Positions 1 through 11,222 of a stretch of DNA of 64,000 nt are shown piece after piece. The stretch's first letter is position 1, and each line of letters begins with the position of its first letter. A model generated the notes under the pieces. That model saw only the letters and a list, made by a program, of their open reading frames with translations, made no database searches and was not told where the DNA came from. This stretch comes from Glaciimonas sp. PAMC28666 (GTDB taxonomy: Bacteria; Pseudomonadota; Gammaproteobacteria; Burkholderiales; Burkholderiaceae_D), in NCBI RefSeq assembly GCF_016917355.1, contig NZ_CP070304.1, positions 1,550,001-1,614,000 on the forward strand. Reading direction: 5' to 3'. A program made the translations under genes and the position numbers.

Positions 1-114
1 TTTCCCAATATTTCTGCTGGGTCCAAGGCATTTTTGCGGCCGACATCAGATGCCGGACCCACCGCCAACAAAGTGCGCCTGCAATTGCTTCAGATAGCGA
101 TAAAACGGGTTCGA

Positions 115-1308
115 CTAATCCGCTTGCTTGCGCAGAAAAGCTGGAATGTCATAAGTTTCCATGCCATTCTTTTCCAGTGCGCGCACGGTATCAGAAGCGG
201 ATTCACGACGCCATACAGCTGGCGCTTTCATTCCGTCAAATGCCGAGCCGCCGTGGCCCACAGAGTGAGAGTGGGAGTTGGCATGACCATGTTGCATCAT
301 CGGTTCATTGTGTGTTCCGGTGCGCAGCATTTGCGGCTGCACCAATTGTACCGATTTGCGGGCACGGCCCAAACCTGTTGCGACTACGGTAACGCGAATA
401 TCGTCACCCATGGTCTCGTCGTAAGCGATTCCTTGCGCAATCGAGGCATCCGGTGCTGCAAAGGCACGCACGGTCGCCATCACTTCTTTGATTTCCTTAC
501 CCTTCAGGCTGCGGCTTGCAGTGACATTAACCAACACGCCACGCGCACCCGACAGATCGATACCATCCAGCAATGGCGACGCAACTGCCTGCTCTGCGGC
601 CAAACGCGCGCGATCAACGCCATGTGCAGTCGCTGTGCCCATCATCGCCTTGCCTTGCTCACCCATGATCGTCTTAACGTCATTAAAGTCGACATTAATA
701 TGGCCCGGAACGTTGATAATTTCCGCAATCCCGGCGACGGCATTGTTGAGGACATCATCGGCGTGTTCCAGCCATTCGACCATGCTGTCGTCTTCGTAAA
801 TCTCTTCAAGCTTTTCGTTGAGAATAATAATCAGCGAATCCACGTGTTGCGACAGCGCTTCCAAACCTTCATCGGCGAGGTCCATGCATTTCTGGCCTTC
901 GTACGAGAACGGCTTAGATACAACGGCGACTGTCAGCGCGCCCAGTTCCTTGGCGATTTGAGCGACTACCGGCGCAGCACCTGTACCGGTACCACCACCC
1001 ATACCAGCGGCGATAAATACCATGTGTGCACCACGTAACGCATCTTCAATTCGTGCGCGTGATTCTTCGGCCAGCTGGCGGCCGACTTCAGGCTTCATCC
1101 CTGCACCCAAACCAGTTTCACCGATCTGGATCACGTTATGCGCTTTGGAGTGTTTCAGGGCCTGGGCATCGGTATTGGCAGCGATAAACTCCACTCCCGA
1201 AACACCTTTGTTGATCATGTGTTGCACCGCATTGCCACCAGCGCCACCGACGCCAACGACTTTAATCACGGTACCCAGCGTTGCATTGTCAAGTATATCG
1301 ATTTCCAT
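115..1308 (-). CDS. ftsZ: Cell division GTPase FtsZ
   Basis: Tubulin-like GTPase that polymerises into the Z ring at midcell and recruits the divisome. The 397-residue protein shows the N-terminal GGAGGN nucleotide-binding loop (about 21-26), the tubulin signature GGGTGTG (104-110) and the T7 synergy loop with catalytic acidic residues in NVDFND (205-210). After a variable linker, the conserved C-terminal peptide DIPAFLRKQ is the expected docking site for FtsA and ZipA. The ATG at 1308 is preceded by an AAGGAA ribosome binding site. It is the last gene of the dcw cluster; 228 bp separate it from ftsA, enough for its own promoter. Only 114 bp of unassigned sequence lies downstream in the window. 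Confidence 0.98.
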   Translation of the reverse strand: MEIDILDNATLGTVIKVVGVGGAGGNAVQHMINKGVSGVEFIAANTDAQALKHSKAHNVIQIGETGLGAGMKPEVGRQLAEESRARIEDALRGAHMVFIAAGMGGGTGTGAAPVVAQIAKELGALTVAVVSKPFSYEGQKCMDLADEGLEALSQHVDSLIIILNEKLEEIYEDDSMVEWLEHADDVLNNAVAGIAEIINVPGHINVDFNDVKTIMGEQGKAMMGTATAHGVDRARLAAEQAVASPLLDGIDLSGARGVLVNVTASRSLKGKEIKEVMATVRAFAAPDASIAQGIAYDETMGDDIRVTVVATGLGRARKSVQLVQPQMLRTGTHNEPMMQHGHANSHSHSVGHGGSAFDGMKAPAVWRRESASDTVRALEKNGMETYDIPAFLRKQAD

Positions 1309-1536
1309 GATGTTTCCTTATAAAGTTGCAGCATCCAGTCAATAGGCATCACGCGGTGTGAGGCCTAGCAACTGACAACTGCGCGCTACACAAACAACAT
1401 TAACCACGCGAATTTAAATAATGTATTCCACATCTGCTGCGCTCTTCTGCTTCTTTACTCAATCTGCTTTTGTTCTTACACTTCCCGTTACTTTTCTTAT
1501 CTTGTACTACGCCCCTTACTGCAATTGCGCCCGCCC

Positions 1537-2769
1537 TTAAAAATTCCCCAAAAACCATTCTTTCATACGCTGCCACACTGCTTTCGCAGAGCCTTCCTGA
1601 CGCGTCACAATGTAGCCGCGCAGATATTGCTTTTTCGCTTCCAATAACAAACCCAACACCGTCGAGTAACGCGGGCTGCGAACGACATCGGCCAATTGAC
1701 CGTTGTAATGCGGCGTACCTAAACGTGCTGGCTTCAGGAAAATATCTTCTGCCAGTTCGATCATGCCGGGCATGAGAGCCGACCCACCGGTCAACACAAT
1801 ACCGCTCGACAAAACTTCTTCGTAACCCGACTCGCGCACCACCTGATGCACCAGTGCGAACAACTCTTCGACACGTGGCTCGATCACCGCGGCCAGCGCC
1901 TGGCGTGACAAGGTGCGTGAGTTGCGATCACCCAGGCCAGGCACTTCCAACGTTTCGCCCGGATCGGCCAAAATCTGTTTTGCCACACCGTAGCGCAGCT
2001 TGATTTCTTCTGCTTCCGCGGTCGGTGTTCGTAAAGCCATCGCGATATCATTGGTTATCTGATCGCCTGCAATCGGGATCACGGCCGTGTGGCGAATGGC
2101 ACCTTCCGTGAACACCGCGACATCCGTCGTCCCGCCCCCAATATCAACCAGCACTACGCCTAGCTCTTTCTCGTCCGTGGTGAGCACAGCATCAGCGGAG
2201 GCCATTGGTTGCAAAATCAGGTCCGAAACTTCAAGACCGCAACGCCGTATGCATTTGACGATATTCTGCACGGCCGATACCGCGCCGGTGACAATATGCA
2301 CCTTCACCTCAAGTCGGATACCGCTCATTCCGATTGGTTCACGCACATCGTCCTGGCTATCGACGATAAACTCTTGTGGCACCGTGTGCAGTAGTTGCTG
2401 ATCCGTCGGAATGTTGACCGCCTTCGCCGTTTCAATCACCCGAGAAACGTCCGCTGCCGTCACTTCCTTATCCTTGATCGCCACCATCCCGCTGGAATTG
2501 AAGCTGCGTATGTGGCTACCGGCAATCCCCGTGTACACATTGCGGATTTTACAATCCGCCATCAATTCGGCCTCCTCCAGCGCGCGCTGAATCGACTCTA
2601 CGGTGGCTTCAATGTTGACCACGACCCCCTTTTTTAATCCTCGCGACTCATGCTGACCCAGTCCGATCACTTCATGCCGTCCGTCAGGAAGGACTTCGGC
2701 CACCACCGCCACCACTTTGGAGGTGCCGATGTCGAGGCCTACGATCAAGTTTTTTGCGTCTTTAGTCAT
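1537..2769 (-). CDS. ftsA: Cell division protein FtsA
   Basis: Actin-like ATPase that tethers FtsZ filaments to the inner membrane. With the ATG at 2769 the protein has 410 residues, the usual family length. It begins just before the phosphate-1 motif GLDIGTSK and contains the second phosphate motif VDIGGGTTD; the C-terminus (RMKEWFLGNF) is the amphipathic membrane-targeting helix. The reading frame stays open upstream to a GTG at 2817, but that start would overlap ftsQ and add 16 residues absent from FtsA homologues, so the ATG 13 bp after ftsQ was chosen. Upstream neighbour is ftsQ, downstream ftsZ. Confidence 0.96.
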   Translation of the reverse strand: MTKDAKNLIVGLDIGTSKVVAVVAEVLPDGRHEVIGLGQHESRGLKKGVVVNIEATVESIQRALEEAELMADCKIRNVYTGIAGSHIRSFNSSGMVAIKDKEVTAADVSRVIETAKAVNIPTDQQLLHTVPQEFIVDSQDDVREPIGMSGIRLEVKVHIVTGAVSAVQNIVKCIRRCGLEVSDLILQPMASADAVLTTDEKELGVVLVDIGGGTTDVAVFTEGAIRHTAVIPIAGDQITNDIAMALRTPTAEAEEIKLRYGVAKQILADPGETLEVPGLGDRNSRTLSRQALAAVIEPRVEELFALVHQVVRESGYEEVLSSGIVLTGGSALMPGMIELAEDIFLKPARLGTPHYNGQLADVVRSPRYSTVLGLLLEAKKQYLRGYIVTRQEGSAKAVWQRMKEWFLGNF

Positions 2770-2782
2770 AATTTTCCGCTTA

Positions 2783-3547
2783 TTATTTTTTATTTCCCAA
2801 TCCCGCACCAAGGCCACTTGCCTTTAACGCCAGACCATTCGGATAACGCATATCCACACTTTCAATTCGATTCTGCAACCGCGCTACCAATTGCGGATAA
2901 ATCTCGACCAATCGAGCCACCCGATCTTGCAAAGTCGCCTTATTTTGTTCCCGGCCTAACGCCACGGTCATGCCGTTATCCAATTTAACGCTCCACGCAT
3001 AACGCGGAGAAAGTTCTACATCTGTAGGAGTTAATTTGAGCGGCGCAAACCATTTTTTAAAATCCGCAAAGCGTGCAAGAACGTCTTTCTCGCTGCCGAT
3101 GGGGCCAGCGAATTTAAGCAGGTCTCCGTCCTCTTCAGCCTCATCCAGATTTGCAATAAATAAATCCCCTTTTACCGACAACAAACGTCCGTCGTCGTCC
3201 CACGTCCCCAACGGTTGATGCTCCTCAATCGTCACAACCAATTGATTCGGCCATTCGCGTTGCACCGAAGCTTTGCGCACCCACGGAACAGACTCAAACG
3301 CGGTGCGGACCGAATCCAGATTGGCGGTAAAGAAATTGCCCTTGATTCGTGGCAATGCACTGGCACGAATCGTCAATGGATTCACCCTGCGAATCTCACT
3401 TTGCCCAGCACCCTCAACCCGAATGACCTTCAACGTAAACATCGGGCGTTGTGCCAGCCACCAAACGCCGGATGCTACTAAGACGAGCAAAACCAGCCCG
3501 AACAGGGCATTGGAAGTCGCATTCAATATTTTGATGTCTTGCCACAT
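2783..3547 (-). CDS. ftsQ: Cell division protein FtsQ
   Basis: Bitopic inner-membrane divisome protein that binds FtsB/FtsL and links early and late division proteins. The 254-residue sequence has a short cytoplasmic N-terminus, one membrane segment (about 13-33, ALFGLVLLVLVASGVWWL), a periplasmic POTRA domain starting at FTLKVIRVEG, and the beta domain. The motif VPWVRKASVQREWPNQL, with its conserved V-R-K-A and W-P-x-x-L spacing, is typical of FtsQ. Divergent in sequence as is normal for the family, but position between ddl and ftsA makes the call firm. Confidence 0.95.
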   Translation of the reverse strand: MWQDIKILNATSNALFGLVLLVLVASGVWWLAQRPMFTLKVIRVEGAGQSEIRRVNPLTIRASALPRIKGNFFTANLDSVRTAFESVPWVRKASVQREWPNQLVVTIEEHQPLGTWDDDGRLLSVKGDLFIANLDEAEEDGDLLKFAGPIGSEKDVLARFADFKKWFAPLKLTPTDVELSPRYAWSVKLDNGMTVALGREQNKATLQDRVARLVEIYPQLVARLQNRIESVDMRYPNGLALKASGLGAGLGNKK

Positions 3548-3624
3548 AATTGCTATCTTTATCGCTCGTATTTGTTACGCATTGATTTCAACCAATATTT
3601 TCTTGCCTCGAAACAGCGTTCTTT

Positions 3625-4611
3625 TCAGATCGGCGTTTCCTTGTTTTCGTGCCTTAGTTCAAGTGAGGCCGAGGCCAGTATTTCGACACATAGTTCTTCG
3701 TAACTTGACCCGTCCTGTTTGGCCGACATCGGCACCAGTGAGTGACTGGTCATACCCGGCGACGTGTTGATTTCCAAAATAAACGGCGCATCATCACTTT
3801 CGCGCAGCATGAAATCAACCCGCGCCCAGCCTCTGCAGCCAATCGCATTAAAAGCCTGCACTGCCAGTGACTGAATGTGCCGGGTCAATGCGTCGTCCAA
3901 TGGTGCTGGACATAAATAAGTGGTGTCGTTAGTAAAATACTTATGCTGATAGTCGTAGTTGCCGTCCGGCGCACAAATTTCAACGATCGGTAACGCGCGT
4001 GCGGTACGGCCGAAACCCAATACCGGCACGGTCAGCTCACGTCCGCTGATAAATTCCTCCGCCAACACAGCCTCATCGTATTTCGCACATAGGGCGAAAC
4101 CCTCGTCAATGTCTGCATAGCCGGTAACTTTGCTGATGCCGATAGTCGAACCTTCATGCGGGGCTTTCAGCATTAACGGCAAACCCAACGCATCTGGCAA
4201 TTGACGCAACTCTTCACTGGACGCGGTTGCTGAGTCCAATACGAGAAACCGCGGTGTCGGCAAATTCAAGCTCTGCCAGACACGCTTGCTCATTACTTTA
4301 TCCATCGCAATTGCGGACGCCATCACGCCCGGGCCGGTGTAAGGAATACCTAACTGTTCCAGCGCACCTTGCATCGTGCCATCTTCGCCAAAGCGGCCAT
4401 GTAAGGCGATAAAGACACGATCAAAATTCTCCGCCGCCAGTTCTGCCAGACTACGTTCTGCCGGATCAAACAGATGCGCATCAACGCCTTGGTTTTTCAG
4501 CGCTTGCACCACGCCGTTGCCGGACATTTTCGATACCTCGCGCTCAGCTGATCGCCCGCCGAACAGGACACCGACTTTTCCGAATTGCTGTGTCATAGAT
4601 TTTGTACTCAT
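3625..4611 (-). CDS. ddl: D-alanine--D-alanine ligase
   Basis: ATP-grasp ligase making the D-Ala-D-Ala dipeptide that MurF adds to the peptidoglycan precursor in the cytoplasm. At 328 residues it is of DdlB type. Recognisable are the N-terminal GKVGVLFGGRSAEREVS, the ligand-binding stretch GRFGEDGTMQG, the ATP-loop HEGSTIGISKV and the metal-binding EINTSPGMT near the C-terminus. The start at 4611 has GAG just upstream; an in-frame ATG five codons later (4596) lacks a ribosome site. It sits between murC and ftsQ as in Escherichia coli. Confidence 0.97.
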   Translation of the reverse strand: MSTKSMTQQFGKVGVLFGGRSAEREVSKMSGNGVVQALKNQGVDAHLFDPAERSLAELAAENFDRVFIALHGRFGEDGTMQGALEQLGIPYTGPGVMASAIAMDKVMSKRVWQSLNLPTPRFLVLDSATASSEELRQLPDALGLPLMLKAPHEGSTIGISKVTGYADIDEGFALCAKYDEAVLAEEFISGRELTVPVLGFGRTARALPIVEICAPDGNYDYQHKYFTNDTTYLCPAPLDDALTRHIQSLAVQAFNAIGCRGWARVDFMLRESDDAPFILEINTSPGMTSHSLVPMSAKQDGSSYEELCVEILASASLELRHENKETPI

Positions 4612-4779
4612 CTTTCGCTCACTAGCTTGCCCACTGTTACTTTCACGTCGCCATTACGGTATTTTTTTGCGGTTTTTTTACCGTACTACTAATGTATATC
4701 GCTTACTGTTTTACGCGTAGCCTTAATCATCAATGGACGCAAAAAAAATCATTTTTCGGCGCAAAACGCATCTGAAAAA

Positions 4780-6189
4780 TTAGTCCGGCGCAGCTTGATT
4801 GACCAATTGCGCGGGCACGCTGCTGATGGAACCTGCGCCCATCGTCACAACAACGTCGCCATCCCGCACAATGTTGACAAGCGCCGCGTGCATATCTGTA
4901 ATTTTTTCAACGAATACCAGCTCAGCCATTCCTGCAACGCGCAACGCGTGGGCCAATGCGCGCCCATCTGCTGCCACGATAGGCATTTCGCCAGCAGCAT
5001 AAACCTCTGCGAGAACCAGCACATCGACAGTCGACAATACTTTGACGAAATCATCAAACAAATCTCGCGTGCGCGTATAGCGATGCGGCTGAAATGCCAA
5101 CACCAGGCGCCGGCCCGGATAGGCACCGCGTGCAGCTGAAATCGTGGCCGTAGTTTCGACCGGATGGTGGCCGTAATCGTCAACCAATGCATAAGTGCCG
5201 GTGGACTGGCCGGACCTGACAGGAACGGAGATTTCTCCGTATCGGGTGAAACGGCGACCAACGCCATGAAATTCCGTCAAAGCTTTCTGGATCGCACCAT
5301 CGGCAACCCCCAGTTCCCGTGCAATCGCAACTGCTGCACAAGCATTTTGAACGTTGTGCATGCCGGGCTGATTGAGGCTGATCGGCATTGGTGCGTAACC
5401 TTCCTGAATCACCGTAAATTGCATGTGCCCGGCAACAGGCCTGGCATCAATCGCGCGCACTTGCGCCTCTGCATGGAACCCGTAAGTCGTGATCGGTTTG
5501 GAAATCTGCGGCATGATGTCGCGGATATTTGCGTCGTCGATGCACAAAACAGCCACTCCGTAGAACGGCAACCGCTGGGTAAACTCAACAAAAGCCTGCT
5601 TTAACTTATTGAAGTCGTGATCATACGTTTCCATATGATCGGCATCGATGTTGGTAATGACCTCAATCACCGGCGATAAATTCAGAAACGATGCATCCGA
5701 TTCATCCGCCTCGGCAACGATAAAGTCCCCTGAGCCCAATTTGGCATTTGCGCCAGCGCTGGTCAGCCGGCCACCGATAACAAAAGTAGGATCCAATCCT
5801 CCTTCAGCCAACACACTGGCGACCAGGCTTGTGGTCGTCGTTTTACCATGCGTACCGGCAATGGCTATGCCGCGCTTAAGGCGCATCAGTTCTGCCAACA
5901 TCACGGCACGTGGCACGATGGGAATATGGTTTTCGCGACCGGCCAATACTTCCGGATTATCTGCTTTCACCGCCGTCGAGGTGACGATGGCGTTAGCGCC
6001 CAGAATATTTTCCGCAGCGTGACCCAAGATGACTTTAGCACCCAGTTTGGCCAATCGACGGGTTGCGTCATTGCTGCCGAGATCGGAGCCGGAAACTGTG
6101 TAGCCAAGGTTCAGCAATACTTCCGCGATGCCGCTCATTCCAGAGCCGCCGATACCAACAAAGTGAATATTTTTTACTTTATGTTTCAT
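4780..6189 (-). CDS. murC: UDP-N-acetylmuramate--L-alanine ligase
   Basis: First of the four Mur ligases, adding L-Ala to UDP-MurNAc in the cytoplasm with ATP hydrolysis. The 469-residue protein shows the UDP-substrate Rossmann motif [12 protein letters not shown] (12-23), the P-loop GTHGKTTTT (112-120) and the C-terminal domain with GHHPVE and [12 protein letters not shown]. The start overlaps the murG stop by 11 bp, implying translational coupling. A 168-bp gap separates it from ddl, the widest break inside the mur part of the cluster. Confidence 0.98.
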   Translation of the reverse strand: MKHKVKNIHFVGIGGSGMSGIAEVLLNLGYTVSGSDLGSNDATRRLAKLGAKVILGHAAENILGANAIVTSTAVKADNPEVLAGRENHIPIVPRAVMLAELMRLKRGIAIAGTHGKTTTTSLVASVLAEGGLDPTFVIGGRLTSAGANAKLGSGDFIVAEADESDASFLNLSPVIEVITNIDADHMETYDHDFNKLKQAFVEFTQRLPFYGVAVLCIDDANIRDIMPQISKPITTYGFHAEAQVRAIDARPVAGHMQFTVIQEGYAPMPISLNQPGMHNVQNACAAVAIARELGVADGAIQKALTEFHGVGRRFTRYGEISVPVRSGQSTGTYALVDDYGHHPVETTATISAARGAYPGRRLVLAFQPHRYTRTRDLFDDFVKVLSTVDVLVLAEVYAAGEMPIVAADGRALAHALRVAGMAELVFVEKITDMHAALVNIVRDGDVVVTMGAGSISSVPAQLVNQAAPD

Positions 6190-7270
6190 GACTACTTTCC
6201 GTACTTACATATTCTTCGAGAACCTGCGCGATGGCTAGATTTGCATCACGGCGGCCATTTTCATAGGCCGCCTGTGCCATCGACTGGCAATCTTGGCGCG
6301 TCATACGCATCAACAATCCAGACAAACGCTCTTTGCTCAAGTCGCACTGCGGCAAATGAATTGCCGCTTTTTTCGTGGCCATCCATCGCGCATTTTCCCG
6401 TTGGTGCGAGGTAGTCGACGCCACCAATGGGATCAACACGCTGGCAACACCCGCCGCTGTCAATTCCGATACCGTAATTGCCCCGGCACGGCAGATCACC
6501 AGATCGGCGTCGGCATAGCGGCGCGGCATATCATCGATAAATGCCACCACTTCCGCAGCGACACCTGCCGCTTTATAAGCCGCCTGCAATGCGGCAATAT
6601 GTTGTTTTCCCGACTGATGCGTCACGCCAGGCCGCGACTCGACCGGGATTAAAGCCAGTGCTGCCGGCAAACAATCATTGAGAGCCTTGGCACCCAGACT
6701 GCCGCCAACGACTAATATACGCAAGGGGCCGATACGACCACCATAACGTTGCTCAGGCAAAGGTAATTGCAGGATTTCCTGTCTAACCGGATTCCCGGTC
6801 ACCTGCGCTTTGGCAGCAGCGCTACCAAATTCTGCTGGAAAGCCAAACAACACGCGTTGCGCTAATGGCGTTAATACTTTATTCGACAACAACAATGCTG
6901 CGTCCGCATTCACCAATACCAATGGAACCTTGCGCAACCGGGCCATCACCCCACCCGGCACAGTCACGTAACCACCCATACCGAGTATGACGTGAGGTTT
7001 GCGCCGTCCGATGAAACTGAAACAAGCGGGGAAACTGGCCAACAAACGCCACGCGCCGCGTAATGTATGCGCAAGACCTTTTCCGCGTAAACCAGAAAAC
7101 GCGATGCGATCCATCTCAATCCCGTGCGGCGGCACCAGATCGCCTTCCATCCCATGGGTCGTACCAAGCCAGGTTACCTGCCAACCGCGTTGCCGCATGG
7201 TTTCGGCAATCGCTAAGCCGGGGAAAATATGTCCACCCGTTCCGGCCGCCATAATGAGCAATTTTTTCAT
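6179..7270 (-). CDS. murG: Lipid II synthase MurG (GlcNAc transferase)
   Basis: Peripheral inner-membrane GT-B glycosyltransferase that transfers GlcNAc from UDP-GlcNAc to lipid I, giving lipid II. The 363-residue protein opens with the glycine-rich loop [13 protein letters not shown] (8-20), has a second G-loop [11 protein letters not shown], and the donor-site signature [11 protein letters not shown]. The 4-bp overlap with the upstream ftsW gene and the 11-bp overlap with murC suggest coupled translation of the last lipid II enzymes with the flippase/polymerase step. Confidence 0.98.
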   Translation of the reverse strand: MKKLLIMAAGTGGHIFPGLAIAETMRQRGWQVTWLGTTHGMEGDLVPPHGIEMDRIAFSGLRGKGLAHTLRGAWRLLASFPACFSFIGRRKPHVILGMGGYVTVPGGVMARLRKVPLVLVNADAALLLSNKVLTPLAQRVLFGFPAEFGSAAAKAQVTGNPVRQEILQLPLPEQRYGGRIGPLRILVVGGSLGAKALNDCLPAALALIPVESRPGVTHQSGKQHIAALQAAYKAAGVAAEVVAFIDDMPRRYADADLVICRAGAITVSELTAAGVASVLIPLVASTTSHQRENARWMATKKAAIHLPQCDLSKERLSGLLMRMTRQDCQSMAQAAYENGRRDANLAIAQVLEEYVSTESSHET

Positions 7271-8520
7271 TGCCGGCCTCCCCGCATCATGACTCTGTTC
7301 TCGTAATCAATCCTCAACAAGATTGCCAGTCCGATGCAATTAATCAAGACGCCAGAGCCACCGTAACTCATCAGTGGCAAGGTCAATCCCTTAGTCGGCA
7401 ACAAGCCAAGATTGACGCCCATATTAATAAACGTCTGTACACCAATCCAAATGCCGATACCTTTCGCAGTTAAGCCTGCAAAAACCTGCTCCATGGCAAT
7501 CGCCTGACGGCCAATTTCAAATGCGCGTTTGATAATCCAGTAAAACATCATCACTACGAACAACACGCCGACAAAGCCCAACTCTTCACCAATGACCGCC
7601 AGCAAAAAGTCAGTATGTGCTTCCGGCAAATAATGTAATTTTTCAACGCTTGCACCAAGGCCGACGCCGAAGATTTCTCCGCGCCCGAATGCAATCAACG
7701 AATGCGAAAGTTGGTACGCCTTACCTAATGCGTTATCTTGATCCCACGGATTAAGGTAGGCGAAAATGCGTTCCCGCCGCCACGGCGATAACCAGATCAC
7801 GAGCGAGAACATCACCGCCAGCATTGCGGTAATGCCGCCAAACCAGATACCGTTGATGCCACCTAAAAACAAGATCCCCATTGCAATACAAACGATCACG
7901 CCGAGTGCGCCAAGATCCGGCTCCAGCATCAGCAATAGTCCAACTACGCCGACCGCGGCCGTCATGGGTAAAAAACCCTTCGTCAGCTTGTGCATGACCT
8001 CTTGTTTACGCACCGTATAGTTGGCCGCGTAAAGGACGATGAACAGCTTCATTAATTCCGAAGGCTGTAAATTGAAGACGCGAAACGAAAGCCAGCGCTT
8101 TGCGCCATTGACGCCTTTCCCTAAGCCCGGCACCAGCACCATCGCAAGCAAGACCAGGGTAATCACAAACAAATATGGTGCCCAGCGTTGCCAGGAGGCG
8201 ATCCGAATACGAAAAGTAACGAATCCCGCGACCAGAGAGACGCAGATAAAAATGGCCTGACGCAACAAAAAATTATAGCTTTTATAGTTCGCATATTTGG
8301 GCGAATCCGGCAATGCGATAGAGGCTGAATACACCATCACAAGCCCAAGCAGCATTAACAACACAACGACCCATACCAGCGGCTGGTCGTATTCCATCAT
8401 TTTTGAACGCTGAACCCCCGGCTTGCCGTCCACCGAACACGCCCGGACAGGAACCGACGCCTGCGGATTTTCCGCAGACTTATCGCTACTCCCTGAAAAG
8501 AATGGGAACGCGAATTTCAT
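7267..8520 (-). CDS. ftsW: SEDS peptidoglycan glycosyltransferase FtsW
   Basis: Integral-membrane SEDS protein that polymerises septal glycan together with the transpeptidase FtsI. The 417 residues contain about ten hydrophobic segments after a hydrophilic N-terminal tail of roughly 45 residues that is longer than in many homologues. Conserved SEDS landmarks include [10 protein letters not shown], the large periplasmic loop with [10 protein letters not shown], and the C-terminal [10 protein letters not shown]. Overlaps murD and murG by 4 bp each (ATGA junctions). Confidence 0.97.
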   Translation of the reverse strand: MKFAFPFFSGSSDKSAENPQASVPVRACSVDGKPGVQRSKMMEYDQPLVWVVVLLMLLGLVMVYSASIALPDSPKYANYKSYNFLLRQAIFICVSLVAGFVTFRIRIASWQRWAPYLFVITLVLLAMVLVPGLGKGVNGAKRWLSFRVFNLQPSELMKLFIVLYAANYTVRKQEVMHKLTKGFLPMTAAVGVVGLLLMLEPDLGALGVIVCIAMGILFLGGINGIWFGGITAMLAVMFSLVIWLSPWRRERIFAYLNPWDQDNALGKAYQLSHSLIAFGRGEIFGVGLGASVEKLHYLPEAHTDFLLAVIGEELGFVGVLFVVMMFYWIIKRAFEIGRQAIAMEQVFAGLTAKGIGIWIGVQTFINMGVNLGLLPTKGLTLPLMSYGGSGVLINCIGLAILLRIDYENRVMMRGGRQ

Positions 8521-10043
8521 AGGCTGACCTCGCCGCGCGCCAGCGCCAACTCACGCACCTCAGCCACAAACACTTCAGCACGATGCGCATAGTTACGAAA
8601 CATATCGAAACTGGCACATGCGGGGGATAACAGCACAGCGTCGCCTGCGTGCGCGAGTTCAGCCGCACGTTGCACGGCTTGCGCCAGCGTATCGCAGTCG
8701 ACGATATCGATACCAGCTGCCAGCAACTCACTATTGACCGCGTGACGAATGTCGTCGGCGTCGCGTCCGATCAGGATCAGTGCGCGCCCGTAGCGCGCTA
8801 ACGGTTCTGCTATCGGGGTAAAATCCTGGCCCTTTCCCTCACCGCCCGCAATCAATACCAGCCGGTTCGCACTTGCGCCGCCGTCCGGACCGCGGCCTAA
8901 ACCGTTCAGGGCGGCAACGGTAGCGCCGACATTGGTGCCTTTGCTGTCATCGTAGTACTCCACGCCATCAATACTGGCGATCAACTCAACCCGATGTGGC
9001 TCGCCACGATACTCACGTAAGCCATGCAACAAAGATGCAAATGGCAAATCAATTGCCCGCCCTAACGCTAAGGCGGCCAACGCATTCGCGGCATTATGTT
9101 GACCACGAATGCGTAAGGCATCGGCTGGCATTAAGCGCTTGATACTGATAGGCAATGCCTCGACCTGATGCTTTTTACCGCGCTTTCTTTCATTTTCTTC
9201 AGCAACTTCGACCGCCACTGCCAGCCATTGCATACCATTCTCGTTCGTCAAACCAAAACAATGTGCCTGATGCGGCTCGTCGACACCAAAGGTAATACTA
9301 TTAGGTCCTGCCATTTTCATCACGAGAGAATCATCGCGATTCAATACGCGTATTGTGTTTTCGCCGAAAATTCGCGCCTTGTCTGCAACGTAATCGGCCA
9401 TCTCACCATGCCAGTCGAGATGATCCTGCGTCACGTTCAATACTGTTGCGACATCCGCTTGCAGGCTATAGGTATTATGCAATTGGAAGCTGGATAGCTC
9501 CAGCACCCAAGCCTGCGGCAAGGTCTCTTCATCCAAAGCTGTGCGCAAAACGTCGAGCGCGGCAGGGCTGATATTGCCAGCGACCTGCACCGTCAAGCCA
9601 GCACGTTGACATAGCAGACCGGTCAGGCTGGTCACAGTGGTTTTGCCGTTGGTACCGGTGATGGCGATTACTTTAGGGTGATATTCCTGGCTTTCGCGCA
9701 AAGCAGTCAGCGCTTGTGCAAAGAGTTCAATTTCGCCCCAGACTGGAATCTCCGCCAAGGTAGCTGCCGGAATGATGTCTTTCAACTCCCGGCCTGGTGC
9801 CAGGCCCGGACTCACGGCCACAAAATCAATGCCGTCCAAAAGCACCGGGCTGAAACAACCGCCCTCGGCTCCGCCCACAAATGCAACATCAGGGACGGCC
9901 AGCTGCAATTGCGCCAACCGTTCAGGGCAATCTCGCGTATCTGCGACGCGCAGCGCGGCGCCGCAGCGCGCTAACCACAATGCCATTGCCAGTCCGGACT
10001 CACCCAGGCCCAGTACCAGAACATGTTTGCCGATGTAATTCAT
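8517..10043 (-). CDS. murD: UDP-N-acetylmuramoyl-L-alanine--D-glutamate ligase
   Basis: Mur ligase adding D-Glu to UDP-MurNAc-L-Ala. The 508-residue protein has the Rossmann motif LGLGESG (11-17), the P-loop GTNGKTT (130-136) and the C-terminal signature [10 protein letters not shown]. It is longer than Escherichia coli MurD (about 438). The extra length includes a charged insertion around residues 275-290 ([12 protein letters not shown]) in the central domain, as seen in several Burkholderiales. Overlaps ftsW by 4 bp; mraY ends 9 bp upstream of its start. Confidence 0.97.
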   Translation of the reverse strand: MNYIGKHVLVLGLGESGLAMALWLARCGAALRVADTRDCPERLAQLQLAVPDVAFVGGAEGGCFSPVLLDGIDFVAVSPGLAPGRELKDIIPAATLAEIPVWGEIELFAQALTALRESQEYHPKVIAITGTNGKTTVTSLTGLLCQRAGLTVQVAGNISPAALDVLRTALDEETLPQAWVLELSSFQLHNTYSLQADVATVLNVTQDHLDWHGEMADYVADKARIFGENTIRVLNRDDSLVMKMAGPNSITFGVDEPHQAHCFGLTNENGMQWLAVAVEVAEENERKRGKKHQVEALPISIKRLMPADALRIRGQHNAANALAALALGRAIDLPFASLLHGLREYRGEPHRVELIASIDGVEYYDDSKGTNVGATVAALNGLGRGPDGGASANRLVLIAGGEGKGQDFTPIAEPLARYGRALILIGRDADDIRHAVNSELLAAGIDIVDCDTLAQAVQRAAELAHAGDAVLLSPACASFDMFRNYAHRAEVFVAEVRELALARGEVSL

Positions 10044-10052
10044 TACCGCTTT

Positions 10053-11222
10053 TTACCTTAACTTCAACGTGGACAAACCAAACAGCACCAGCATCATCGT
10101 AATGATCCAGAAACGAACAACCACCTGCGTTTCTTTCCAACCCTTTTGCTCGTAGTGATGGTGCAACGGTGCCATTAGCAGCACGCGACGCCCGACACCA
10201 AAGCGCTTCTTTGTGTATTTGAAATAAATGACCTGCAACATCACCGAGAGCGTTTCAACGACGAAAATGCCGCCCATAATAAATAGCAATATTTCCTGGC
10301 GCACGATAACGGCTACTGTGCCGAGTGCACCGCCTAATGCTAGTGCGCCGACATCGCCCATGAAGACTTGTGCCGGATAAGCGTTGTACCAAAGGAAGGC
10401 CAATCCTGCACCGGCCATGGCACCGCAAAAAATCAGCAATTCTCCCGCACCGGGAATATGCGGTATTAACAAATACCGGGCAAAAGTATAGTTACCGGTC
10501 AAATAAGCAAACAAACCCAACGCCGCGCCAACAAGTACCGTTGGCATAATCGCCAGTCCATCAAGACCGTCGGTCAGATTGACAGCATTGCTGGTTCCAA
10601 CGATCACAAAATAGGTCAGTGCCATGAAGCCCCAGACACCTAAGGGATAGCTGACAGTCTTAAAAAACGGCACAATCAAATCTGCTTTCGGCGGCAGATC
10701 CATACTCAGCCCGGACTTAATCCACGCCACAAATAAATTCCAAACCTGCATATTGGTCGCACCCGAAACCGAAAATGCGAGGCAAATTGCCGCAACAACA
10801 CCGATTAACGACTGCCAGAAATATTTTTCACGCGAACGCATACCGTTCGGATCTTTATAAACCACCTTGCGATAGTCATCGACCCAGCCAATTGCGCCAA
10901 AGCCCAATGTTACTAACAGCACAATCCAGACAAAGCGGTTGCCAAGATCGCTCCACAGCAAAGTTGAAATCCCAATCGCGATCAAAATCAGAACGCCGCC
11001 CATGGTTGGCGTACCGGACTTAATCAGGTGCGTTTGCGGACCATCAGTGCGAACGGCTTGCCCGACCTTCAGGCGCGCCAGCATTCGGATCACGCCCGGC
11101 CCCGCAATCAGACCGATCGCCAAAGACGTCAGGGTCGCGAAGACGGCACGAAAAGTGATGAAATTAAATACGCGCAGAAAACTATGATCCTGCTGAAAAA
11201 TTTGCGCTAGCCAAAGCAGCAT
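10053..11222 (-). CDS. mraY: Phospho-N-acetylmuramoyl-pentapeptide transferase MraY
   Basis: Polytopic inner-membrane enzyme that transfers phospho-MurNAc-pentapeptide to undecaprenyl phosphate, forming lipid I. The 389 residues contain about ten membrane segments. Family motifs are GTPTMGG, the catalytic DDYRK stretch ([12 protein letters not shown]), [22 protein letters not shown] and the PLHHHYE histidine motif. Its start overlaps the murF stop by one base (TAATG), a classic coupled junction. Confidence 0.98.
   Translation of the reverse strand: MLLWLAQIFQQDHSFLRVFNFITFRAVFATLTSLAIGLIAGPGVIRMLARLKVGQAVRTDGPQTHLIKSGTPTMGGVLILIAIGISTLLWSDLGNRFVWIVLLVTLGFGAIGWVDDYRKVVYKDPNGMRSREKYFWQSLIGVVAAICLAFSVSGATNMQVWNLFVAWIKSGLSMDLPPKADLIVPFFKTVSYPLGVWGFMALTYFVIVGTSNAVNLTDGLDGLAIMPTVLVGAALGLFAYLTGNYTFARYLLIPHIPGAGELLIFCGAMAGAGLAFLWYNAYPAQVFMGDVGALALGGALGTVAVIVRQEILLFIMGGIFVVETLSVMLQVIYFKYTKKRFGVGRRVLLMAPLHHHYEQKGWKETQVVVRFWIITMMLVLFGLSTLKLR

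Noticed and set aside
34-1038. Long plus-strand open frame (334 codons) opposite ftsZ
   Set aside because: It is antisense to the well-conserved ftsZ gene, has no ribosome site or family resemblance, and reflects codon bias of the opposite strand.
2770-2817. N-terminal extension of ftsA from a GTG at 2817
   Set aside because: It would overlap ftsQ by 35 bp and adds residues not found in FtsA proteins; ATG at 2769 gives the normal start.
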